A stretch of 64,000 nucleotides of DNA from UMGS1696 sp964463375 (GCA_964463375.1 CAYXBQ010000002.1:62001-126000); one strand, 5' to 3'. Positions 52,983-62,239 are shown, numbered from the stretch's first letter. The notes: generated by a model not told the origin, from the letters alone. Program-made: numbers and translations.

Positions 52983-53834
52983 ATGAAAACAAGTGTATCT
53001 ACTTACAGCTTTGGTCCCTACGTGGACAGCCTGGGCATCTATGGTGTCATCGACAAGACTGCCGAATTTGGCTTTGACGGGATCGAATTCGTAGAATCCG
53101 GCTGGTCCAACACCTCTCTGGACGAGCTGAAGAAGATCGGCGAATATGCAGCCTCCAAGGGTCTGGCACTGGCTTCCTTCTGCGTTGGTGCTGACTTTGT
53201 GAACGGCTCCGGCGGAGATACCGCTGCTGAAGTGGCAAGAGTAAAGGGCATGGTAGACAAGGCCGCTGCTCTGGGCGTAAAGAACATGCGTCACGACGTA
53301 GCCAGCCAGCCCACCGGCCGCAAGATCAACATCAGCTACGACGACTGCCTGCCCACCATCTCTGCTGCGATCCGTGAAGTTGCCGAATATGCTGCATCCA
53401 AGGGCGTTGGCACCATGACCGAAAACCACGGCTACTTCTCTCAGGACGTGCTGCGTGTAGAAAAGCTCATCAACACCGTGTCTCACCCCAACTTCGGTGC
53501 GCTGGTTGACCTGGGTAACTTCATGTGCGCTGACGAAGATCCCTGGAAGTCCGTTTCCGTTCTGGCTCCCTACGCCAAGCACGTGCATGCCAAGGACTTC
53601 TTCAAGAAGAGCGGCATGGAGATCGCTCCCGGTGCAGGCTGGTTCCAGACCAGAGCCGGTGACTACATCCGTGGTACCATCATCGGTCACGGCGAAGCAC
53701 ACATCTACCAGAGCATCCAGATCCTGAAGAAGTACGGCTACGATGGCTTTGTGACCGTAGAATTCGAAGGCATGGAAGACAACCTGAAGGGTATCCAGCT
53801 GGGTCTGGAAAACCTGAAGAGATTCATCGGTTAA
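52983..53834 (+). CDS. Sugar phosphate isomerase/epimerase (TIM barrel)
   Basis: A 283-residue xylose-isomerase-like barrel. Likely metal ligands are in GTMTENHGYF (Glu), ALVDLGNF (Asp), VHAKDFF (His) and VTVEFEG (Glu). The start was taken at the second of two close ATGs because it sits nine bases after AAAAGGAG. Codon choice with many GTT, CTG and CGT suggests high expression. A membrane-anchored gene follows 3 bases later. Confidence 0.87.
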   Translation: MKTSVSTYSFGPYVDSLGIYGVIDKTAEFGFDGIEFVESGWSNTSLDELKKIGEYAASKGLALASFCVGADFVNGSGGDTAAEVARVKGMVDKAAALGVKNMRHDVASQPTGRKINISYDDCLPTISAAIREVAEYAASKGVGTMTENHGYFSQDVLRVEKLINTVSHPNFGALVDLGNFMCADEDPWKSVSVLAPYAKHVHAKDFFKKSGMEIAPGAGWFQTRAGDYIRGTIIGHGEAHIYQSIQILKKYGYDGFVTVEFEGMEDNLKGIQLGLENLKRFIG

Positions 53835-53837
53835 TGG

Positions 53838-54524
53838 ATGGAGCAAAATAACCAGCCCGTGCCGGAGAAAGCGGATGTGGGAAAAGAAGATATTAGAAAG
53901 CGGAACAAACGCCGGGTGATCGTTGGATTCGTGGTCGTGTGCGGTCTGGGACTGGTCAGTGCGGTGTGCCTCCAGAACCCTCAGTGGTTCGAGGTGCAGC
54001 ATGAGACAAATGCCCATACCTCCATGTATTCCGACCGGATCGTCAGCTATTCCTTCTATCCCACGGACTACGATTTGGATGTGACCGCCGATGAAGAATA
54101 TATGGGTCTGGACCGGTATGTGCATTACAAGACCGGCAGCGAGACCTTTACCATCACCGATGGAAACTACAGCGCCTACAACGGGGCAGTGGTGTTCTTT
54201 GGGCAGTATTTTGAGACCGTGATCGCCGGAGATGCGGATACGTACAATACGTATTTCTCCGACCTGTATTACGAGACCAATGCGCCCCACGAACGCTTTG
54301 CGCCCCAGATGCTGTACGACATCCAGATCGAGATGCTGTCGCAGGATCCCCAGAACGATGGATCCACCCTGTATGCCTTTGACGTTGCCTATAAGATCCA
54401 CCGGAACGATGGTACCTTCCGCAACGACATCGACAGCGACGCATCCAAGAAGCTGTACTTTGAGCTGTACGAAGATAAGGATGGTACGGTCAAGATCGAC
54501 CGGATCACCTATTACGTGCGCTGA
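53838..54524 (+). CDS. Membrane-anchored protein of unknown function
   Basis: A 228-residue protein with a basic cytoplasmic tail (RKRNKRR near 20-27), one membrane segment (about 28-46) and a polar extracytoplasmic domain rich in Tyr, Asp and Thr. No family is recognised. It begins 3 bases after the isomerase stop and is closed by a terminator, so both share a transcript. Confidence 0.7.
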   Translation: MEQNNQPVPEKADVGKEDIRKRNKRRVIVGFVVVCGLGLVSAVCLQNPQWFEVQHETNAHTSMYSDRIVSYSFYPTDYDLDVTADEEYMGLDRYVHYKTGSETFTITDGNYSAYNGAVVFFGQYFETVIAGDADTYNTYFSDLYYETNAPHERFAPQMLYDIQIEMLSQDPQNDGSTLYAFDVAYKIHRNDGTFRNDIDSDASKKLYFELYEDKDGTVKIDRITYYVR

Positions 54525-54556
54525 AGCCCATTCCAAAGTAGGATCTATACACAGAG

Positions 54557-54596
54557 AAAGCGGCCTGTACCTGCATAAGGAACGCCGCTTTTTCTA
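54557..54596 (+). terminator. Terminator after the membrane-anchored protein gene
   Basis: AAAGCGGC pairs with GCCGCTTT, followed by TTTC. Confidence 0.85.
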
Positions 54597-54624
54597 TCAT
54601 ATCACCTCACGAAAGGAATCCACC

Positions 54625-55740
54625 ATGCCACCCGTCAATCTGCTGATCAAACCGGCCTCCTCCCTGTGCAATATGCGCTGCCGGTACTGTTTTTACTGCG
54701 ATGTTGCCGAAAACCGGAATACGGCCTCCTATGGCATCATGTCTCCCGAAACCACCGAGGCCATGGTGCAAAATGTGTTCACCCATGCCACAGGGAGCGT
54801 AGCCATTGCGTTTCAGGGCGGGGAGCCTACCGTAGCCGGTGCCGCCTATTTCCGGCATTTCCACGCCATGGTGGACAAATACAACACCAAAAATATCCCC
54901 GTGTCCTTCTCCATGCAGACCAACGGCTACCATATGCCGGACGAGCTGACGCAGATCTTAGCAGAGCACCACTACCTGCTGGGTGTGTCCCTGGACGGTA
55001 TGGGGGCACTGCACGACAGTCTGCGCCCGGATGCTGCCGGTGAAGGGACCTTTCGAAGGGTCAACGAAACGCTGGATCGGCTGGAAGCACATGGCATCGA
55101 CTACAACATCCTGTGCGTTGTGACGGAGCCGGTGGCAAGACGGGGTGCAGAGGTGTACAAATATTTCCGCTCCCGTCAGTTCCAGTTCGTGCAGTTCATT
55201 CCCTATGTGCCGGACTTTGGCAGAGAAGGGGAGAGCCATCCCTTTACCCTGTCGAACAAGCGGTACGCCCAGTTCCTCTCCACCACCTTCCGGCTGTACT
55301 ACGAGGACTTCTGCCGTGGGCAGTACATCAGTGTCCGCCAGTTCGACAACTTTATCCGATTGGCAGCCGGTATGCCCACCGAATGCTGCGGTATGGACGG
55401 CATTTGCCACGCCAACCTGATCGTGGAAGCAGACGGCAGTACATACCCCTGTGATTTCTATGTACTCGACAAATGGAAAACCGGCAACATCGCCACTGAT
55501 CCCCTGCCGGAGCTGCTCCATTCGCCGGTGGCAAAGGCCTTTGTGGATATGTCTGGTACCATAGAGCCAGCCTGCCGGAAATGTCCCTGCCTGCCCATCT
55601 GCCGCGGTGGATGCAGACGACACCGGGAAACCGAAGACGGCGGTATCGGCCTGAACCGGTACTGTGAAGCCTATAAGACGTTCTTCACGGAAAACGCCGC
55701 TCGGATCGGCGATATGGCCAGACGGATCCGACAAGGGTGA
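54625..55740 (+). CDS. Anaerobic sulfatase-maturase-type radical SAM/SPASM protein
   Basis: A 371-residue radical SAM enzyme. The first cluster uses Cys15, Cys19 and Cys22 in SSLCNMRCRYCFY; the GGEPT motif is at FQGGEPTVAG. The C-terminal SPASM region holds the auxiliary cluster cysteines (CCGMDGIC, YPCDFY, CRKCPCLPICRGGC). The layout matches anSME, which converts Cys or Ser to formylglycine in sulfatases. No sulfatase gene lies in the window, so the partner is elsewhere or differs. GAAAGGAA precedes the ATG. Confidence 0.87.
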   Translation: MPPVNLLIKPASSLCNMRCRYCFYCDVAENRNTASYGIMSPETTEAMVQNVFTHATGSVAIAFQGGEPTVAGAAYFRHFHAMVDKYNTKNIPVSFSMQTNGYHMPDELTQILAEHHYLLGVSLDGMGALHDSLRPDAAGEGTFRRVNETLDRLEAHGIDYNILCVVTEPVARRGAEVYKYFRSRQFQFVQFIPYVPDFGREGESHPFTLSNKRYAQFLSTTFRLYYEDFCRGQYISVRQFDNFIRLAAGMPTECCGMDGICHANLIVEADGSTYPCDFYVLDKWKTGNIATDPLPELLHSPVAKAFVDMSGTIEPACRKCPCLPICRGGCRRHRETEDGGIGLNRYCEAYKTFFTENAARIGDMARRIRQG

Positions 55741-55746
55741 GAGAAG

Positions 55747-55797
55747 ACAAAAACAGCTGTACAGAGGGTAAGAGCCTCCATACAGCTGTTTTTATTC
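55747..55797. terminator. Bidirectional terminator between maturase and recQ
   Basis: AAACAGCTGTA pairs with TACAGCTGTTT, with A/T-runs on both flanks. Confidence 0.88.
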
Positions 55798-57957
55798 CTT
55801 TTTGACAATGGTCAGCCCTAAGATCTGCATCCGACCAAATACATCCATGCTGGCACGGTTGTGCCGCTTGCAGATCTCCAAAAGCGTGTAATGCCGCACC
55901 TCATCCCGCAGCGCCTCATCCTCCACGATGGACCAGGGTACCGCCTCTGTTTTGGTGAACATATTGGGCGCATCCGTGGGGGGATCCTGCTTCGCTTTGG
56001 CAGACCGTGGCACAACATCGTTGGGGATAGCCAGCTTGACCGGCTTCTCACGTACACTTTTTTCCTGCTGCGCTACAGCCGGTGTATCCACGACCTTGGG
56101 TGGCACATAGTCCGGGTTTTCTGCCCGCCAACGCTGGATCGCCTTCAAAAACGCCATGCCGTACTGCTCGAACTTCACCTTGCCCATCCCGTGAATGGCA
56201 AGCATATCCGATTCCGTCTCCGGCAAATGGATGCACATTTCGTTCAGCAGTACATTGGTGGCGACCACATACGGCGGCAAGCCTTCCTGTTCCGCAAGCG
56301 TCTTGCGCAGATCCTTGAGTATCCCATAGAGCTCCTCGTTGACCGGCTCCACAGGTCCGCTTTTTTGCAGCTTGGCAGACTTTTTCTTCTCGCCGCTGGC
56401 CGATGTGACCGGGAAATCCTCCGGCAGAGACATGGTCAGCTGACCACCGTTTTTGAGAAAGCTCCATCCCTCCGCAGATACCACCAGACTGCCATAGGCA
56501 CTGTCCTTCTCGATCAGTCCCTTTTCCAGACAGAAATTCACCAGCTGCCATAGATAATCCGCTGTATTCTCCTTCATGATGGCCCAGGTGGAGAGGGTAT
56601 CCAGCCCCGCTTCCTTGATCTTGGGGGAGCTGGCGCCACGCAGTACCGAGATCACCACAGCGCCTCCGTACCGTTCTCCACTGCGTCGGATGCAGGACAA
56701 CAGCTTTTGCACATCCACCGTCACATCCCGCCGCACATGGTTGGAGAGGCAGTAGGAGCAGTTGCCGCAGTGGTCGGACGCACTTTCCCCGAAATATTGC
56801 AGGATCCGTCCCCGCAGGCATTCGTTACTGTTGCCATAGTTGTACATGGCACTGAGCCGGTTTTGCGCCCGCTGGAACAGCACCTGTTGTTGCTCCGGTG
56901 TCAGCTCCGGATTGGGCTCCGATGGCGTGATGAGCCGCAGACAGGTGTGGTAGTCGCTGGGAGAGAACAATAGAATGCAGTCTGCCGGTGCCCCATCCCG
57001 CCCCGCTCGCCCGGCCTCCTGGTAATAGGATTCCAGATCCGTGGGCATGTTGTAGTGGATCACATAGGAAACATTGGATTTGTCGATGCCCATGCCAAAG
57101 GCACTGGTGGCCACCATGATGGGTTTCCGGTCGTAGAGAAAATCCTCCTGGTTCTCATGCCGCTCCTCTGCCTCCAAACCCGCATGATACCGGGTGGCCG
57201 GCAGACCATTCTCCCGCAGCATATCGCATACATCCTCTACCAGCTTTCGAGACAGGCAATAGATGATCCCGCTTTTGTCCTGGTAATCCCGCAGCAGCTC
57301 CAGCAGCGTGTCCTTCTTATGCTTAGGTCGCAGCACCCCAAAGTATAGATTGGGTCGGTCGAAGCCTGTGACGCATTGGTAAGGCTCCCGCAGCTTCAGA
57401 AGATTCCGGATATCCTCCCGCACCTGGTGGGCAGCGGTGGCTGTGAACGCAGCGATCGTGGGCCGGGTAGGCAGCCTGTCCACAAATTCGATGATCTTCA
57501 AGTAGCTGGGACGAAAATCCTGCCCCCATTGGGAGACACAGTGCGCCTCATCCACCGCCACCACCGATAGCTTGCACTTGTCCCAGATGGCACAAAATTC
57601 CTCGGAAAGCAGCCGCTCCGGTGCCGCATAGATCAGCTTGTACCGCCCTTCAGCCGCATTTTGTACCACCCGCAGATATTGTGGATAGGTCAGGGAGCTG
57701 TTGATGTACGCAGCCGGTACTCCAGCGGCACATAGTGCCTGCACCTGGTCCTTCATCAAAGAGATTAGGGGTGAGATGACCAGCGTGGTCCCCACAGAAG
57801 CCAGCGCCGGGATCTGGTAGCAAATGGACTTGCCTGCACCGGTCGGCATCACGCACAAAACGTCCCGCCCGGACAGGATGGCATCTACCACCGGCTCCTG
57901 TCCTTCCCGGAACGAATCATACCCGAAATATTGCGAAAGTGCCTCAAACTTGTCCAT
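55792..57957 (-). CDS. recQ: ATP-dependent DNA helicase RecQ
   Basis: A 721-residue 3'-5' helicase for recombination and fork repair. Walker A is MPTGAGKS near 37-44, the DEAH box is VDEAHCVSQWGQDFRPSY, and helicase motifs V-VI read GMGIDKSNV and QEAGRAGRDG. The zinc-binding cysteines are in CLRGRILQYFG and HCGNCSYC. The winged-helix and HRDC domains follow (HRDC about 540-620), and a C-terminal tail of about 100 residues ends in a small helical unit. The ATG before DKFEALSQYFG gives the normal N-terminus. Confidence 0.95.
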   Translation of the reverse strand: MDKFEALSQYFGYDSFREGQEPVVDAILSGRDVLCVMPTGAGKSICYQIPALASVGTTLVISPLISLMKDQVQALCAAGVPAAYINSSLTYPQYLRVVQNAAEGRYKLIYAAPERLLSEEFCAIWDKCKLSVVAVDEAHCVSQWGQDFRPSYLKIIEFVDRLPTRPTIAAFTATAAHQVREDIRNLLKLREPYQCVTGFDRPNLYFGVLRPKHKKDTLLELLRDYQDKSGIIYCLSRKLVEDVCDMLRENGLPATRYHAGLEAEERHENQEDFLYDRKPIMVATSAFGMGIDKSNVSYVIHYNMPTDLESYYQEAGRAGRDGAPADCILLFSPSDYHTCLRLITPSEPNPELTPEQQQVLFQRAQNRLSAMYNYGNSNECLRGRILQYFGESASDHCGNCSYCLSNHVRRDVTVDVQKLLSCIRRSGERYGGAVVISVLRGASSPKIKEAGLDTLSTWAIMKENTADYLWQLVNFCLEKGLIEKDSAYGSLVVSAEGWSFLKNGGQLTMSLPEDFPVTSASGEKKKSAKLQKSGPVEPVNEELYGILKDLRKTLAEQEGLPPYVVATNVLLNEMCIHLPETESDMLAIHGMGKVKFEQYGMAFLKAIQRWRAENPDYVPPKVVDTPAVAQQEKSVREKPVKLAIPNDVVPRSAKAKQDPPTDAPNMFTKTEAVPWSIVEDEALRDEVRHYTLLEICKRHNRASMDVFGRMQILGLTIVKKE

Positions 57958-58065
57958 GTGTTTTCCAAAAGCTCCTATCTTGTGTTCTCCATATAGTATA
58001 CCAGATTTCGACGCAAAAAACAAGAGGCAAAGTCCGGCCAAAAACCGCTTTCCCTCTTGTATGCC

Positions 58066-58830
58066 TCATTTTCCTTCGACCCAGTCCCGCAGCACCGCAC
58101 TGTCGATGGGCAACTGCGCCGGACTATCGTTGTGCATGAATTCCAGCAGCAGACTATGATCCCGCCCGGAACCGGATAGAATGTCGATGTATTCCCGCCA
58201 CCGATCTGCATGTGTCACCAAAGGATAGTGGGCCGCTCCTTCCCAGGAAAACACGTGTACATTGGACACATAAGGCAGTGTGCGCCGCAGCGTGTCCACA
58301 TTGTATCGGTGATCCCGGTATTGGTTGGGCTGCCAGTACAGCCGCAGGGCATCCATAGCAACCTCGTCCACCAGCCGCAGTGCACTGTCGCAGTCATCGG
58401 TCAGCGTACCGCCGTGGCACTCCAAACTCACCGTCAACCCACTGTTGGCAGCCACACGGCACGCATCCTGCAACGTAGCCACTACCGCTTGCCGCTCGTC
58501 AGCCGAACAGTCGCCGCTGCCCTTTGTCCCCGCCCAGACCCGGATGGTCTTCGCACCCAGCGCACGGGCACAGCCAAGCTCCTGTCGGAATTTTTCGTGA
58601 GAAGCTTCCGAAATCTCTCCCGCCCGCCAGTACGAACCATAGGCCACGGTGCGGATCCCATGGGCAACGGAAAGGGAACAGGCATCCGCAATGTCCTGGG
58701 GAGAATCGGATGGCACATGGACATCCCCACCCCATTCGATCACGGTCAGCCCGCATGTTTCCATCCGGTCACAGATCTCCTCCTTGGACAGCGGACGAAA
58801 TGTGACCGAAACCAGTCCCGGTGTCAGCAT
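58066..58830 (-). CDS. TIM-barrel sugar isomerase-like protein in the dap operon
   Basis: A 254-residue xylose-isomerase-like barrel (MLTPGLVSVTFRPLSKEEIC). Metal-site candidates are Glu in VSLECHGGTL, His in VHVFSWEG and Glu in LLLEFMHND; the Asp position reads LYWQPN, so the site differs from the other three barrels here. It starts 11 bases after dapB, with GAGGCGGTG upstream, placing it under the lysine riboswitch. Why a sugar isomerase would be lysine-regulated is unclear. Confidence 0.8.
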   Translation of the reverse strand: MLTPGLVSVTFRPLSKEEICDRMETCGLTVIEWGGDVHVPSDSPQDIADACSLSVAHGIRTVAYGSYWRAGEISEASHEKFRQELGCARALGAKTIRVWAGTKGSGDCSADERQAVVATLQDACRVAANSGLTVSLECHGGTLTDDCDSALRLVDEVAMDALRLYWQPNQYRDHRYNVDTLRRTLPYVSNVHVFSWEGAAHYPLVTHADRWREYIDILSGSGRDHSLLLEFMHNDSPAQLPIDSAVLRDWVEGK

Positions 58831-58841
58831 AGGTCACCGCC

Positions 58842-59603
58842 TCAGAGCATATCCCGGCAAACGTCTGCCATGGTGTAGAACCCCGGCTCCCGCTTGGCCA
58901 GATACAAGGCCGCCTTGATGGCACCTACGGCAAACAGATCCCGGCTCCCGGCACTGTGAGACAGCTTGATCACTTCATCCGTCCCGGCAAAGATCACCTC
59001 ATGCTCGCCTACGATGGTGCCGCCACGGATGCTGGCAATGCCGATCTCCTTCTTTTCTCTGGCCTTCCGCACAGCATGCCGGTCGTAGACGAATTCGCTC
59101 TCCCCATCTCTGCCTTCTGCCGCCGCTTCTGCCAGCATCAGAGCCGTACCACTGGGGGCATCCAGCTTCTTGTTGTGATGCATTTCCAGCACTTCGATGT
59201 CGTAATCCTCTCCCAGCACAGCGGCGGTCTTCTTCACCAGCTCCGACAGCAGGTTGATCCCCAGAGACATATTCCGAGAATGCAGCACCGGGATCTTACC
59301 GGCGGCTTCCCGGATCCGTGCAGTCTCCTCGTCGGTGTGTCCCGTGGTGCAGATCACCGTAGGTACCTTGTGTGCCTCGGCATAATCCAGCAGCTTGCCG
59401 ACCGCCGTGTGGTGCGAGCAGTCGATGATCACATCCGGCACCTCCGGCAGGGCAGCATAATCAGTCCAAATGGGGTAGGGAGATCCGGCGGCCGGCTGCA
59501 CGTCGATCCCCCCAATGATTTCTATGTCATCCCGGTCAGCAGCCAGACGGCCAATGGTAGAGCAAAGCCGCCCGGATGCACCGGATAATACGATACGGAT
59601 CAT
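58842..59603 (-). CDS. dapB: 4-hydroxy-tetrahydrodipicolinate reductase
   Basis: A 253-residue enzyme of the diaminopimelate/lysine pathway, reducing the DapA product. It has the nucleotide-binding GASGRLCSTIG (more often GAxGRMG), the substrate loop EMHHNKKLDAPSGTAL and a C-terminal KAALYLAKREPGFYTM. GAAAGGACG is upstream but rather far from the ATG. It is second in the dapA-dapB operon. Confidence 0.94.
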   Translation of the reverse strand: MIRIVLSGASGRLCSTIGRLAADRDDIEIIGGIDVQPAAGSPYPIWTDYAALPEVPDVIIDCSHHTAVGKLLDYAEAHKVPTVICTTGHTDEETARIREAAGKIPVLHSRNMSLGINLLSELVKKTAAVLGEDYDIEVLEMHHNKKLDAPSGTALMLAEAAAEGRDGESEFVYDRHAVRKAREKKEIGIASIRGGTIVGEHEVIFAGTDEVIKLSHSAGSRDLFAVGAIKAALYLAKREPGFYTMADVCRDML

Positions 59604-59655
59604 ATGTGTTGTAACGTCCTTTCTATATGGCATGTGTGCCATGCCAAGAATGCCA

Positions 59656-59703
59656 AAGCAGGTATGCTTTCAAGCAGGTATGCTTTTAAGCTGGTACAAT
59701 AAT
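59656..59703. repeat. 16-bp palindromic tandem units between dapA and dapB
   Basis: AAGCAGGTATGCTTTC at 59656-59671 is repeated as AAGCAGGTATGCTTTT at 59672-59687, then degenerates (AAGCTGGTACAAT). Each unit is itself an inverted repeat, AAGCA-GGTA-TGCTT. Confidence 0.7.
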
Positions 59704-59723
59704 GCCTTCGTACTTACGCTGTC

Positions 59724-60626
59724 TTAGTGCAGCAGACCAACTTCCCGCAGTGCTTCTGCCAGAACGGCCTTGTTCTTTTCGTCCATTTCGCACAGGGGCA
59801 GCCGCATGGAGTCGCTGCACATACCCAGCATACCGCATGCCGTCTTCACCGGAATGGGGTTGACTTCGATGAACAGCGCATTGATCAGCTTCAGCAGATC
59901 CAGCTGCAGCTTCCGAGAGCCGATCACATCCCCGGCAAAGAACTTGGCGCAGATGTCGTGGGTCTCCTTAGGCAGTACATTGGACAGCACAGAGATCACG
60001 CCGCTGCCGCCCAGAGACAGAATGGGCACGATCTGGTCGTCGTTGCCGCTGTAGATAGCCAGAGAATCCGAAAGCTCCGCTGCGATCTCTGCCACCTGGC
60101 TCATGTTGCCGGAGGCTTCCTTGGTAGCCACGATCCGCTCATGCTTGGCCAGCTCCCGGTATACAGACATGGGAATGTTCACACCGGTACGAGAGGGGAC
60201 GTTGTACAGGATGATGGGCTTGTTCGTGCGGTCGGCGGTGTCGAGGAAGGACTTGATGAGCCCCTTTGGCGTAGCCTTGTTGTAGTAGGGTGTCACCAGC
60301 AGCAGCGCGTCGGCCCCTACCTCACAGGCGTATTTGGACAGGGCAAAGGCGTATTCGGTATCGTTGGAGCCGGTCCCGGCGATCATGGGTACCCGACCGG
60401 CGATCTTTTCCGCAGCGAACCGGATGCACTCCCGGTGTTCCGCATCGGTCAAGGTAGATCCTTCGCCCGTGGTGCCGCAGATGACCAGCGCATCGATCCC
60501 ACCGGCGATCTGCCAGTCGATCAGTCTGCCGAATGCCTCATAGTCTACACCGCCTTCTGCGGTAAAGGGTGTTACCAGAGCGGTAGCGGCTCCGGTGAAA
60601 ATCATATCCTTCTGAAATGCTGCCAT
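59724..60626 (-). CDS. dapA: 4-hydroxy-tetrahydrodipicolinate synthase
   Basis: A 300-residue aldolase condensing pyruvate with aspartate semialdehyde. The Schiff-base lysine is Lys169 in VATKEASGN; Tyr141 lies in YNVPSRTG and the GTTGEG motif is at 51-56. AAAGGAGC precedes the ATG. It is the first gene behind the lysine riboswitch, so lysine should shut down the operon. Confidence 0.96.
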   Translation of the reverse strand: MAAFQKDMIFTGAATALVTPFTAEGGVDYEAFGRLIDWQIAGGIDALVICGTTGEGSTLTDAEHRECIRFAAEKIAGRVPMIAGTGSNDTEYAFALSKYACEVGADALLLVTPYYNKATPKGLIKSFLDTADRTNKPIILYNVPSRTGVNIPMSVYRELAKHERIVATKEASGNMSQVAEIAAELSDSLAIYSGNDDQIVPILSLGGSGVISVLSNVLPKETHDICAKFFAGDVIGSRKLQLDLLKLINALFIEVNPIPVKTACGMLGMCSDSMRLPLCEMDEKNKAVLAEALREVGLLH

Positions 60627-60660
60627 ACTATCACATGCTCCTTTTTTGGATGGAAATTGT

Positions 60661-60692
60661 AAAAATATAAAAAACCGGCTTGCAAACCGGCT
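60661..60692 (-). terminator. Expression-platform terminator of the lysine riboswitch
   Basis: Read leftward, two AGCCGGTT octamers flank TGCA and form an 8-bp stem (two G-U pairs), followed by TTTTATATTTTT, 35 bases before dapA. Confidence 0.83.
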
Positions 60693-60770
60693 AACTGTGT
60701 ACTATAATATAGGTGTACGCCCATGGTCCATCGGGCAACCACCCTCCTGCCAGAGGAAAAGCAGGATCCA

Positions 60771-60987
60771 ATACACAGATAGCGCTCCACTCTCCGCAAG
60801 CGAAAGAGTGACAGTACGCCTCCTGTTCGGCAAGCGTCCCAGATCCCTCGGCAGTCCACCCGACAGACCTTCGGCACCTCTCGCCTTTTCCCGTTTTCCT
60901 ATTTCCGGGGATCGTTCCGGAAAGGGCAGACAGACCCATCCGAAAACGGCTACTGATCGGAGATGCTCCTCTATCTCATTGTATGTA
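60771..60987 (-). promoter_or_regulatory. Lysine riboswitch (L-box) ahead of dapA-dapB
   Basis: Read leftward, the aptamer shows the L-box landmarks in order: GATAGAGGAGC at the 5' side of P1, CAGTAGCC, GAGAGGTGCCGAAGG, CTGGGACGC, then CTGTCA with a hairpin and GGAGCGCTATCT closing P1 (GATAG with CTATC). The same order occurs in the Bacillus lysC element. A terminator follows before dapA. With the promoter this fills the 483-base gap between dapA and queA. Confidence 0.93.
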
Positions 60988-61013
60988 TCCGGAGTCCATC
61001 CGGGTACACACAT

Positions 61014-61042
61014 ATCATATCACGATTTCCCGCTTTTGTCAA
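61014..61042 (-). promoter_or_regulatory. Sigma-A promoter of the dap operon
   Basis: Read leftward: TTGACA and TATGAT with a 17-bp spacer, just before the lysine riboswitch. Confidence 0.85.
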
Positions 61043-61109
61043 TTCCCCCGGCAGAATTTCTCTACATTTTTTGCGGAAATTTCTGCCCGATATATAGAAA
61101 GGCTATGCT

Positions 61110-62210
61110 ATGATCAAAAATACACTTCCCAAGACCGACCTGACCCTGTCCGCATTCCACTACGACCTGCCCCAGTCCTACATCGCCCAGACCCCGGTAG
61201 AACCCAGAGATTCCTCCCGGCTCATGGTGGTGGATCGGCAGAAGGCTGGCGTAGAGCACCGCATTTTCCGAGACATCATCGACTACCTGCGCCCGGAAGA
61301 CGTGCTGGTCATCAACGACACCCGGGTGATCCCCGCCCGTATCATTGGCAGACGGATCCGCAAAATGACCCCCGATGGAGAAGTACCCGCAGAAGGCACC
61401 GGTGCTGTAGAGCTGCTGCTGCTGAAGCAGTTGGAGCAGGACGTGTGGGAAGCCTTAGCCGGCCCCGGTAAGCGTGCCAAACCCGGCGATACCTTAGCAT
61501 TTGGGGAAGGCGATATGCTACTGGGTCACGTAGAAGCCGTGGGAGAGGGTGGATGCCGCCGTGTGCGCTTGGAAGCCAGAGGAGATTTTGGAACCGTGTA
61601 CGAAGCCCTGCACGCCTTAGGCTCCATGCCCCTGCCGCCGTACATCACCGAGCAGCTGCAAGACCAGGAACGGTACCAGACCGTGTACGCCAGAGAGGAA
61701 GGCTCTGCCGCTGCCCCCACCGCCGGACTGCATTTTACGCCGGAGCTGCTGCAAAAGATCCGGGAGAAAGGCTGCGGTATCGTACCGGTGCTGCTCCACG
61801 TAGGTCTGGGCACATTCCGCCCGGTGAAGGAAGACAAGATCGAGGACCACGAAATGCACGCCGAATACATCCACGTGACCGAAGAAGCGGCAGCGGAGAT
61901 CAACCGGCGCAAGCAGAATGGTGGCCGTGTGATCGCCGTGGGTACCACATCTTGCCGGGTGCTGGAAAGTGCCTCGGACGAAAACGGCGTACTGCACCCG
62001 GTCTCCACGGATACAGGCATTTTCATCTACCCCGGCTACCGGTTCAAGATGGTGGACGCACTGATCACGAATTTCCATCTGCCGGAAAGCACCCTGCTGA
62101 TGCTGGTCTCTGCGCTGGCCGGACGGGAAAAAATATTGGATGCCTATCAAACAGCGGTGGACGAGCATTATCGGTTCTTTTCATTTGGAGATGCTATGTT
62201 CATATATTAA
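61110..62210 (+). CDS. queA: S-adenosylmethionine:tRNA ribosyltransferase-isomerase
   Basis: A 366-residue enzyme that transfers the ribosyl part of SAM to preQ1 in tRNA during queuosine synthesis. The motifs are FHYDLPQSYIAQTP, RDSSRLMVVDR, VINDTRVIPARI, GLHFTPELL and LHVGLGTFRPV near the end of the SAM site. GAAAGGC precedes the ATG. No clear promoter was found in the short gap behind the dap promoter. The tgt gene often paired with queA is not nearby. Confidence 0.96.
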   Translation: MIKNTLPKTDLTLSAFHYDLPQSYIAQTPVEPRDSSRLMVVDRQKAGVEHRIFRDIIDYLRPEDVLVINDTRVIPARIIGRRIRKMTPDGEVPAEGTGAVELLLLKQLEQDVWEALAGPGKRAKPGDTLAFGEGDMLLGHVEAVGEGGCRRVRLEARGDFGTVYEALHALGSMPLPPYITEQLQDQERYQTVYAREEGSAAAPTAGLHFTPELLQKIREKGCGIVPVLLHVGLGTFRPVKEDKIEDHEMHAEYIHVTEEAAAEINRRKQNGGRVIAVGTTSCRVLESASDENGVLHPVSTDTGIFIYPGYRFKMVDALITNFHLPESTLLMLVSALAGREKILDAYQTAVDEHYRFFSFGDAMFIY

Positions 62211-62239
62211 AAATATCAGTGCTGTTTTGTGTATGCCCA

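Noticed and set aside
52845..54536. A 563-codon - strand frame across the isomerase and membrane protein genes
   Set aside because: Antisense shadow running through a divergent promoter region; composition is His/Val/Gln-rich with no domain.
60735..60760. T-box-like GGGTGG on the - strand ahead of dapA
   Set aside because: The bulge does not read TGGNACC, no Stem I was found, and the region is fully explained as the lysine riboswitch downstream part.
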